Notes under the pieces: generated by a model
Database searches by the model: none
What the model saw: the letters and a program-made list of their open reading frames with translations, nothing else
What the model was told of the DNA's origin: nothing
In this document: one piece after another, positions 13,598 through 19,964 of the stretch
Numbering within the stretch: the first letter of the stretch is position 1
How the letters are laid out: each line of letters begins with the position of its first letter
Assembly: GCA_020859745.1 (NCBI GenBank)
Contig: JAJBVQ010000127.1
Coordinates: 1 to 19,964 of the forward strand
Source of the DNA: Rikenellaceae bacterium
Lineage (GTDB): Bacteria; Bacteroidota; Bacteroidia; Bacteroidales; Rikenellaceae
Length of the DNA: 19,964 bases
Direction of reading: 5' to 3'
Position numbers and translations under genes: made by a program

Positions 13598-14599
13598 ATG
13601 ATTTTCGCGAAAAAGATGCTCCCCCGACGGCCGGTGCGCCGGTGGCTGTGCGCGGCTTTCGGCCTGGCGGTCCTGCTGTGCCCGCTCGCGGCGGCGGGAC
13701 AACACAAAAGTCCCGCCGGGCAGCATAAGCCCCGCCAGTCGGTACAGACCCGGCAGAAGTTCCTGCTGGACAAAACCATTTTCGTCACCTCCGATTTCGA
13801 ACACCGCAACACCTCCACCGACTTCGCCAAATGGCTCCGTTCGCAAGGGGCGGCGGCTTCGAACGCCTACAATAAGGCCCGCAACCGGATCACCTTCGTG
13901 AAGGTGAACTCCATCGAGGGGGCGGCGGGGAACGACGCGTGGCAGATCAGTGTCAAGACACGGCGCATCACTGTGGCTTTCACCAGCGAGAACGCCTTGC
14001 GGCATGCCGTGGAGATGCTGGAAGGGATGGTGGTGAAGGACGCCGCCGGGAATAAGTACATACAGGGAGGGATCCTAACGGATTGGGGTGCGCGGACGGC
14101 GGCGCGCGACCATGACGCCACGGCGGACGCGGCCTCCAGCCTGAGGCCGGTGAGCGATCTGGAGGCGGCGGTGAAGCGGCTGGGCGGCAGGTCGAAGGAG
14201 GTCTACCTGATCCTGGTCAGCACGGATAACTGGCGCATGGAGAGCCCTTCGCTCGAAACGGCGGGGCTGGCGAACCGGCTCTACCCGGCCGACGGCTATT
14301 ACAGCACCAGGCAGTTGCAGCAGCTTGCGGCGGCGGCCAAACAAAGCCATATCGAGATCATTCCCACGCTGGAGCTGTTCTCGGAAAACCGGGCGTTTAC
14401 GGCGGCCTTCGGCCATTCGGTCTTCTCGGTGGAGGGGATGCGGCTGGTGCGGGCGGCCATCGAGGACTGCATCGAGGCGCTGCACCCGGCCAAGATATGC
14501 CTGGGCAGCATGTCGCCGCAGGCCGATATGCGCTACATGGAATTCATCTCCGACCTGGCTTCGATGCTGGGCGTGGAGTTGGTCATTATCGAATCGTAA
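13598..14599 (+). CDS. Secreted GH20-like protein, truncated and apparently lacking the catalytic pair
   Basis: A 333-residue protein with an Arg-rich N-terminus and signal segment (WLCAAFGLAVLLCPLAAAG, about 16-34). Residues 97-146 resemble the GH20b domain that precedes beta-hexosaminidase barrels. EVYLILVSTDNWRME (201-215) resembles the LTDDQGWR strand, and YYSTRQLQQLAAAAKQSHIEIIPTLEL (234-260) the following helix and strand. The place of the catalytic HxGGDE reads KICLGSMSPQAD (299-310), without Asp-Glu, and the protein stops soon after, about half a barrel. It is probably a non-hydrolytic derivative, perhaps glycan-binding. The start may instead be 13616. A heptad AGQHKSP/AGQHKPR is duplicated just after the signal. 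The dtd gene follows after 16 bp. Confidence 0.7.
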   Translation: MIFAKKMLPRRPVRRWLCAAFGLAVLLCPLAAAGQHKSPAGQHKPRQSVQTRQKFLLDKTIFVTSDFEHRNTSTDFAKWLRSQGAAASNAYNKARNRITFVKVNSIEGAAGNDAWQISVKTRRITVAFTSENALRHAVEMLEGMVVKDAAGNKYIQGGILTDWGARTAARDHDATADAASSLRPVSDLEAAVKRLGGRSKEVYLILVSTDNWRMESPSLETAGLANRLYPADGYYSTRQLQQLAAAAKQSHIEIIPTLELFSENRAFTAAFGHSVFSVEGMRLVRAAIEDCIEALHPAKICLGSMSPQADMRYMEFISDLASMLGVELVIIES

Positions 14600-14615
14600 T
14601 TAATTTGTACGGAAT

Positions 14616-15068
14616 ATGCGGGCGGTGGTTCAGCGGGTCGGCCGGGCGGCGGTGGCGGTCGGCGGGGAGGAGATCTCCCGGATCGGGCCGGGGCTGTTGA
14701 TCCTTTTGGGTGTGGCCGAGGGGGACACGCAGGAAGACGTGTTGTGGCTGGCGGGTAAGATCGCGCGGATGCGCATCTTCGCCGACCGGGCGCAGGCGAT
14801 GAACCGCTCGGTGGTCGAAGCGGGCGGCGATACGCTGGTGGTGAGCCAGTTCACGCTGCAAGCCTCCACCAAAAAAGGAAACCGGCCTTCTTTTATCGCA
14901 GCGGCCCGCCCGGAAACGGCCATCCCCCTGTACGAATCATTTGTGGAACAACTATCGCTGGAGACGGGACGCCCGGTACAAACGGGACGGTTCGGCGCGG
15001 ACATGCAGGTCTCTCTGGTGAACGACGGGCCGGTGACGATCGTGATCGACTCCCGGCTTCGCGAATAA
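14616..15068 (+). CDS. dtd: D-aminoacyl-tRNA deacylase
   Basis: A 150-residue cytosolic proofreading enzyme that removes D-amino acids (and glycine mischarged on tRNA-Ala) from tRNA. It opens with MRAVVQRV, has the active-site SQFTLQA (77-83) and the cross-subunit NDGPVT (136-141) Gly-cisPro loop, and is full length for the family. It starts 16 bp after the GH20-like gene and ends 9 bp before the prenyltransferase gene, so it is probably part of one transcript. Confidence 0.96.
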   Translation: MRAVVQRVGRAAVAVGGEEISRIGPGLLILLGVAEGDTQEDVLWLAGKIARMRIFADRAQAMNRSVVEAGGDTLVVSQFTLQASTKKGNRPSFIAAARPETAIPLYESFVEQLSLETGRPVQTGRFGADMQVSLVNDGPVTIVIDSRLRE

Positions 15069-15077
15069 ATCCGGCCT

Positions 15078-16079
15078 ATGGCGCAATTAGACGATATTAC
15101 GGCCCCTGTGGAGGCGGAGTTTCGGGCTTTCCGGGATCTCCTGAACGAGGTGACGGTTTCCGAGCAGCCGTTCATGCGGCCCATCACGCGGGACATCCTG
15201 CACAGCGGCGGCAAGCAGATGCGGCCGCTGTTGACTTTGCTGACGGCGGCGCTGCACGGGGATGCGGGAGACCCGAAAGTCCAGGCGGGAGCGGTGCTGA
15301 TCGAGATGATCCACTGGTCTACCCTGGTGCACGACGACGTGATCGACGAGGCCTATGTCCGCCGGGGGCAATGGACGCCGGGGACGCTGCTGCGGTCGAA
15401 ATCGGCGGTGCTGGTCGGCGACTACCTCTTCTCGAAAGGACTGGCGCAGGCGTCGCGGGCGGGCAGCTTCGGGGCGATGCGGTCGGCCACGCGGGCGATC
15501 GAACTGATCGTGAACGGCGAGCTGATGCAGATGGAGCATGCCCGCCTGATGGACACGACGGAGGCGGACTACACGGATATTATCCGCCACAAAACGGCGG
15601 TACTGATCGCTTCGGCGGCGGAATGCGGGGTTCTGCCGGCGGTCGGCGACGATCCGGACGCGCCGCAGGTGCGGAATATCTACCGGTTCGGGGAGTTGCT
15701 GGGGCTGGCGTTCCAGATCAAGGACGACTTGCTGGACTTCGGTTTCGCGGAGGACGGAAGCCGGGCGGAGACGGGCAAGGTGCTTTGCAACGACCTGCGG
15801 GAGCGGAAAATGACGCTGCCGCTGATCCATGCCTTGGAAGATGTGACGCCAAGCGAGCGGCGCAAGGTGCTAAAGCACCTGCGCCGGGCGGCGGAGCATA
15901 ACGAGTCGGTGGAGTGGCTGCGCGATTTCGTGGCGGGGAGCAACGGAGTGGCTTATTCGGTATCGGCGATGGAGCGTTACCACAAGGAGGCGCTGGAGGT
16001 GCTGGCCGCTTATCCGGATTCGCCGGTACGGCGGGCGTTGGAGGGGTATGCGGCCTATGTGGTGGGCCGGGCATTCTGA
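15078..16079 (+). CDS. All-trans polyprenyl diphosphate synthase
   Basis: A 333-residue isoprenoid chain-elongation enzyme, likely providing the quinone side chain. The first aspartate-rich motif DDVID (86-90) lies in TLVHDDVIDEAYVRRG, and the second, DDLLD (216-220), in AFQIKDDLLDF. The substrate-binding GGKQMRP is at 44-50, and NDLRERKMTLPLI follows the second motif where many relatives have NDLREGK. Length and motif spacing are normal for octaprenyl/heptaprenyl-type synthases. Chain length cannot be fixed by eye. It is the last gene of the 13598-16079 group. Confidence 0.93.
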   Translation: MAQLDDITAPVEAEFRAFRDLLNEVTVSEQPFMRPITRDILHSGGKQMRPLLTLLTAALHGDAGDPKVQAGAVLIEMIHWSTLVHDDVIDEAYVRRGQWTPGTLLRSKSAVLVGDYLFSKGLAQASRAGSFGAMRSATRAIELIVNGELMQMEHARLMDTTEADYTDIIRHKTAVLIASAAECGVLPAVGDDPDAPQVRNIYRFGELLGLAFQIKDDLLDFGFAEDGSRAETGKVLCNDLRERKMTLPLIHALEDVTPSERRKVLKHLRRAAEHNESVEWLRDFVAGSNGVAYSVSAMERYHKEALEVLAAYPDSPVRRALEGYAAYVVGRAF

Positions 16080-16231
16080 TACTCAGGCTTTATTCGTTAG
16101 GAACATACCGGAAGGACCCGCGCGAGCAGCCCAGTGGGTGTGCCTGTCGCTGACACGGAAACTTTTGGGCCATGGCGAATGAGGCCGCAGGACATTCCGA
16201 CCAAGCTGTTACCGCTGCAATCAGTACAAAC

Positions 16232-16276
16232 GTGAGTCGCTTTCCTTTTTCACAAGAAAAAAGGAAAGCGCCTCAC
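16232..16276. terminator. Hairpin between convergent genes (possible terminator)
   Basis: A 13 bp perfect stem CGCTTTCCTTTTT (16238-16250) / AAAAAGGAAAGCG (16258-16270) is extended by GTGAG/CTCAC across one mismatch to about 18 pairs. It sits between the polyprenyl synthase gene (+) and the gene ending at 16294 (-). There is no T-run after the stem in either direction, so intrinsic termination is uncertain; it may cap mRNA 3' ends. The remaining 16080-16231 shows no gene. Confidence 0.5.
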
Positions 16277-16293
16277 AGTTATAAATCAACTGG

Positions 16294-18747
16294 TTATTCC
16301 GCCTTCAGCCATTGCATCGGCCCGGCCGTCGCCTTGACCATCCCCGAAGGGAACTCCACCGTCGCCTCCATCGGCTCCGGCACGTTGAAATGCACCGCCG
16401 TGATCTGCGGCTCCGTCGGGATCACGATCAAGTTCTTCTTTCCCCGGCGCATCACGTTGCAGTTATACCCCGCCGCCGAACCATCCGCGCGCACCACCAC
16501 GAACGCCTGCGTCAGCGCCGCCTCCCCGATCAATTTGAACACCTCGTGCACATCGTTGTCCTGCGTGTTGACCGGCTGCCAATCGCTCACCATCGGCACG
16601 TACTGCTCCCCGATCACCATGCGGCGCGTCGGGTAGAGCCTCGGATGCGGGTTGCCGAACGTCGGCGTCTCGAACGTCACCGCCGTGTCCGGCCCGCAGG
16701 CCTGTTCCGCAGCCACATACGGGTCGGAAATGAACGCCCATGACAAATCCCCCGTCTCAGCGTCCACCAGGTTCGCAAAAGCGCCCATCGCATCGAACGT
16801 TTCCCGCAGCCACCGCTCCTCGCCCGTCAGCAGGTAGGCATAGTAAGTGGCGTATCCCCGCCACGCGCTCCAGCCGTGTGGCGAGTTAAACATATCCGGC
16901 AGCATCTGCACATCGTACTGCGCCTCCCAGAAGCGCATCGTACCGCCTCGCCGCCGCGCATCCGGCACCCGGAGCTGCGTCAGGCAGTCGTGGCTGTTCA
17001 ACACGTCCAGCATCGCCCGCGTGTAGCGCGCCCGCTCCGCCGGATCGGTCTGCCACAGCGCCATCAGCCCCATCTGCAACGCCGAGCAGGAGATCATGCC
17101 GTCCTCGAAGGTATGTTCCCCTTCGGTCTGGAAATTCCCCTCGGCCGCCACCAGCTGGTCCACGGCCCGTTTGGCGGATGCGTAATGCCGTTCGTACCGC
17201 TCCCGCCACAAAGCCGAATCCGGCGCAGAGGCCGCCATCCGTTTCTCGATCCCGGCCAGTTCCAGCACGCTCTTGGCGATGTAAATGACGCTGGTGTAGA
17301 TCGTCCCGTGATTGTAATACGCCCCGTCCCCGCGCTGCGAGGTGCGGATCATCCAGTCCGCCAGCCGCGCCGCGCGCTCCAAATCGCGAATATCGCCGTA
17401 AGCCTCGTACTTGTCCGCCAGCATCCCGATGGTTCCCGCCGTGTTCTGGATGCGCGTGGCATGGTACTTCGGCTCCATCTTCACGGTATCGTGCAGCAGG
17501 TCGAAAAGCAACTCGAACCGCTCGTCCAAAGCGCGGTCGATCGAATCGGACGGGAACTCCCGAGCGGCGATGAACGCCGAGTAGAAACCCATCCAGCTCT
17601 CGATATGCGACGACGCCTTCTGATGGTACTTCAGCGCCCCTTCCCTCGCCCGCTCCAAATACCACCGCCACGAATGCAACGCACTCAATACGCCCTCGGC
17701 CACCTTGCCGCCCACCTCGGCCCGCACCGTGTACAACCCCGGCTGCGGGAGGTAGAACGGGTCGGTCATAAACCGACCTCCGCCCATATACCGTGCATAG
17801 ACCGCAATATCCTTTCCCGTCCCGTTCCGCACCGCCACTTTCGGCCGCTCGCTGGTCGAGGGCGAGTAGAGTTCGACCCGCACCGGCTCGTCCGGCCGGT
17901 AGGAGGTTTTCCCGAAATAAAGCACCGGCGCCCCCGCAATATCGCACACTTTCAGCTCAAGGTCGTCCGGCTTCTCCACGGTGAACAAGACGATGTCCCA
18001 CGATTTCGACTCCCCCGGCCCGAGTTGCCAGAGGTCTTGCGGATGCCGCTCCGGCAATGGTCTGGCGTTCAGCAGGTCGAGATTGACCGACTCGATACGG
18101 TGCCCCCAAAACCAGTGCGGCGCGGGGTCTTGGTAACCCAGCGAGAAGTCGGCGCTCCACGAGGCCACCGGCTGCGGGGAGACGATCCCCAACAGCGGCC
18201 TGTCGCTGCCCGGAGCCTGGAAATAGCCCCAGAAATGGGTCTTCTCGTTTCGCAGCAGGGTCGGAAAGTATTTGCCGAACCACTCCGGCCAGCGGTCCAT
18301 ATAGGTATCCAGCCCCAAACGCAGCCCCGCTTTCTCCGGCTGCACCAGCACATGCCCTTCGTTCTTAAGGGTGACCCTCAACGTCGGGTTCTCCGTTTCG
18401 TTCAGGTATTCCAGCGTGCAAACCACTCCTTCGAGCGGAACGGAGACGTAGGTTCCCGGCGCGGCATACCGCCACGCGGCAGTGCTGTCCGTCCCGTTCT
18501 GCGGGTCTTTCAGGTAGAACGACGGCCCCCGGAATTTCCCGGAGGTCAGGAACGGGATCGTATCCGCTGCCGAACGGTCGCCGGAAGCGAAAATAAGCCT
18601 TTCGGCCGTGCCGTCCGCCCCGATCTCCCATTTCCACTCCTGGCCCGCCGGAGAGACGGTTTCCTGCGCTTCGGCCGGTATCCCGGTAAAAACAAACATG
18701 CCGAATGCAAGCACCATCCGACCCCAACAATATCTGTTCATAATCAT
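16294..18747 (-). CDS. Large secreted protein, probable alpha/alpha-toroid (six-hairpin) fold, function unknown
   Basis: An 817-residue exported protein with a signal peptide of about 28 residues (..GIPAEAQ). Residues about 30-340 are strand-rich and Trp/Tyr-rich like a carbohydrate-active beta-sandwich. Residues about 350-690 are helical with regularly spaced Trp/Tyr, for example SSHIESWMGFYSAF, TSQRGDGAYYNHGT and WSAWRGYATYYAYLLTGE, which resembles the alpha/alpha barrels of glycosidases and polysaccharide lyases. A short beta-rich C-terminus (about 750-817) follows. I could not assign a GH or PL family or a catalytic residue. Its ATG overlaps the upstream metallopeptidase stop (ATGA, 18744-18747), so the two are translationally coupled. 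An alternative start is 18741. Confidence 0.75.
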   Translation of the reverse strand: MIMNRYCWGRMVLAFGMFVFTGIPAEAQETVSPAGQEWKWEIGADGTAERLIFASGDRSAADTIPFLTSGKFRGPSFYLKDPQNGTDSTAAWRYAAPGTYVSVPLEGVVCTLEYLNETENPTLRVTLKNEGHVLVQPEKAGLRLGLDTYMDRWPEWFGKYFPTLLRNEKTHFWGYFQAPGSDRPLLGIVSPQPVASWSADFSLGYQDPAPHWFWGHRIESVNLDLLNARPLPERHPQDLWQLGPGESKSWDIVLFTVEKPDDLELKVCDIAGAPVLYFGKTSYRPDEPVRVELYSPSTSERPKVAVRNGTGKDIAVYARYMGGGRFMTDPFYLPQPGLYTVRAEVGGKVAEGVLSALHSWRWYLERAREGALKYHQKASSHIESWMGFYSAFIAAREFPSDSIDRALDERFELLFDLLHDTVKMEPKYHATRIQNTAGTIGMLADKYEAYGDIRDLERAARLADWMIRTSQRGDGAYYNHGTIYTSVIYIAKSVLELAGIEKRMAASAPDSALWRERYERHYASAKRAVDQLVAAEGNFQTEGEHTFEDGMISCSALQMGLMALWQTDPAERARYTRAMLDVLNSHDCLTQLRVPDARRRGGTMRFWEAQYDVQMLPDMFNSPHGWSAWRGYATYYAYLLTGEERWLRETFDAMGAFANLVDAETGDLSWAFISDPYVAAEQACGPDTAVTFETPTFGNPHPRLYPTRRMVIGEQYVPMVSDWQPVNTQDNDVHEVFKLIGEAALTQAFVVVRADGSAAGYNCNVMRRGKKNLIVIPTEPQITAVHFNVPEPMEATVEFPSGMVKATAGPMQWLKAE

Positions 18748-19964
18748 TTCAAGAAAAGCGAACTGTCAACATGAATACGCCGGATCGGCGCCCGGTCCGG
18801 CACCTCGCCTGTAAAATTGTCGAGGATCGCCTTGCTCCTTTCCGGGCTTCGCGGAGTCAGTAGGCCGTAACGCAGAACATGTTCCATCCGCGCGCATTGC
18901 TGCCGCGTAAACGTCGTTTCATACGTAAACCAGTAATCCATGATATTATCCGACATAAACACAGTCCCGTCGCACCGCATCCGCTCGTACATCCACCTCA
19001 AGGGGTCCGACTCGTACACATTCCGGTCGTACGTCGGTGTGTCGTCGCAACCGTCCGTATCCCGGCAATCTTCCCAATAATTAAATACATGGAACAACCC
19101 GAATAAATGACCGAACTCATGGACGAGTGTCATTTTGTTGTCGTCATCTCTGAAAGAGGCGTTATTGAGGACGATCCCGTGCAAAGCATCCGGCGGATTG
19201 ACCAAATAATAATCATCCGCTTCCAACCATTCGAGCGGATGGGCCACCGGAACATACGGGAACACCGACATCCCCGAAAGATTCTTACGACTGCTTGTCA
19301 GCAACCAAACGTTCGCGTACCGGTTCGGATCCCAAAACACAGAATTGAGGCGGTTGTCCAACGGCATATCCAAAAATTCCGAGGGATCGACACTTTGCAT
19401 CCCCAGCAAGTTGCGTACCCTGTGTATCCCCGCCTCCGGCAGCCACTCGCCGTCCGGCCCACCCGCCGCCAGCGAGAAATGCACCGACACTGACGAACCC
19501 GCCGCCGTGAAATTATTCCCGAACATCTTGTTCAACAGAGCTACACTCTGAAAGAAGACCAGGGTTGTCGGATTCTGTATCCGGTCATTCTCCGCCGTAT
19601 ATAGTACATGGAACACCAGCGGGATTTCAAACACTTCGATCCCCGTTTGCACCGCAGGCTCCGTGACGCTGAACTTCTGCGATGCCCCGTAACTCACCTT
19701 CCCTCCCTTCTCGATAAATCCCCTTACCCAATAAATTCGCCCGGGCACCAAGCCATCCCGCGCCACATCCAACGACTGCAACAGCCGCAGCGTGCCGCTT
19801 TGTCCCGCAAGCGGGACAAAGCGGCGGGCATTTCCCGCGACCACAGGCGCCTCCAATTCCGACCAGCAGATACCATACGACTCCACTGCACCTCCATCGT
19901 GCGGCGCCTCCGCGTGCCGCCTGTGCCCCGGCGCGGCGGCGGAGTCCGAGCGTAGGAGGGTGGG
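18744..19964 (-). CDS. Pappalysin-like (M43) zinc metallopeptidase with FN3-like N-terminal domain, partial
   Basis: A 5'-partial gene: the frame stays open through the right edge, giving 406 residues here, with the N-terminus and signal peptide outside. The first part, DGGAVESYGICWSE to LVPGRIYWVRGFIEKGGKVSYG, is the fibronectin-III-like pattern common in Bacteroidota surface proteins. The catalytic domain starts around EIPLVFHVLY. The zinc site HEFGHLFGLFH (about 19091-19121) fits HExxHxxGxxH, and a Met-turn DNIMDY lies near 18932-18950. DCRDTDGCDDTP between them is typical of M43 enzymes. It is probably secreted or surface-exposed. A 15 bp perfect inverted repeat lies inside the FN3-like coding region (19794-19825). 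It is coupled to the following toroid-protein gene by an ATGA overlap. Confidence 0.88.
   Translation of the reverse strand, partial: PTLLRSDSAAAPGHRRHAEAPHDGGAVESYGICWSELEAPVVAGNARRFVPLAGQSGTLRLLQSLDVARDGLVPGRIYWVRGFIEKGGKVSYGASQKFSVTEPAVQTGIEVFEIPLVFHVLYTAENDRIQNPTTLVFFQSVALLNKMFGNNFTAAGSSVSVHFSLAAGGPDGEWLPEAGIHRVRNLLGMQSVDPSEFLDMPLDNRLNSVFWDPNRYANVWLLTSSRKNLSGMSVFPYVPVAHPLEWLEADDYYLVNPPDALHGIVLNNASFRDDDNKMTLVHEFGHLFGLFHVFNYWEDCRDTDGCDDTPTYDRNVYESDPLRWMYERMRCDGTVFMSDNIMDYWFTYETTFTRQQCARMEHVLRYGLLTPRSPERSKAILDNFTGEVPDRAPIRRIHVDSSLFLK
19794..19825. repeat. 15 bp perfect palindromic repeat inside a coding sequence
   Basis: GCCGCTTTGTCCCGC (19794-19808) and GCGGGACAAAGCGGC (19811-19825) are exact reverse complements separated by AA. 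The pair lies within the FN3-like region of the metallopeptidase gene and encodes part of RFVPLAGQSGT. Confidence 0.9.

Noticed and set aside
16876..18774. A 632-codon open frame on + opposite the large secreted protein gene
   Set aside because: The frame is Arg/Pro/His-rich with no domain features, and it is fully explained as an antisense shadow of a high-GC gene whose own product has a signal peptide and sensible composition.

Overview
The window looks like a chromosomal segment of a GC-rich member of the Bacteroidales, most likely an Alistipes-like Rikenellaceae. This is inferred from gene content, from Bacteroidota-type promoters (TTTG, a 20-21 base spacer, then TAnnTTTG), from a dihydroorotase with the DDQVHFREPG sequence I associate with Porphyromonas and Bacteroides enzymes, from high GC, and from LytTR and TolC/MacAB-type genes. 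I ran no database search, so the genus is a guess.

Layout. (1) 1-2840: a 280 bp repeat unit with perfect 23 bp inverted ends, an NhaC-type Na+/H+ antiporter (+), and a convergent, 3'-overlapping gene (-) for a divergent adenosylhomocysteinase-fold protein. (2) 3132-11146, all on +: a tripartite efflux locus (TolC-like outer-membrane protein, MacA-like adaptor, MacB-type ATPase, MacB/FtsX-type permease) followed by a LytS-type sensor kinase and a LytTR response regulator, closed by a strong terminator. (3) 11177-13541 (-): a tRNA-Thr(CGU) gene, dihydroorotase, and a polyprenol-phosphate-mannose-synthase-like glycosyltransferase. (4) 13598-16079 (+): a secreted, truncated GH20-like protein that appears to lack the catalytic Asp-Glu pair, D-aminoacyl-tRNA deacylase, and an all-trans polyprenyl diphosphate synthase, tightly spaced. 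(5) 16294 to the right edge (-): an M43/pappalysin-like secreted metallopeptidase (cut by the window edge) translationally coupled by an ATGA overlap to a large secreted probable alpha/alpha-toroid protein.

How the parts fit. The efflux genes make a complete inner-membrane to outer-membrane export path, and the adjacent two-component pair is its obvious candidate regulator. Most of the remainder is housekeeping or cell-envelope function.

The most unusual feature is not a gene. The spacers in front of the antiporter gene, between the successive efflux genes and upstream of dihydroorotase are about 320-500 bp long (about 140 bp for the last), and are filled with GC-rich, hairpin-forming, mosaic repeats. 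Several copies share one architecture: outer stem, inner stem, a CGCCGGGGGT-like tract, closing stem. The outer stem stays paired while its sequence changes between copies. I do not recognise a named family. By contrast, the kinase/regulator and dtd/prenyltransferase junctions are only 2 and 9 bp.
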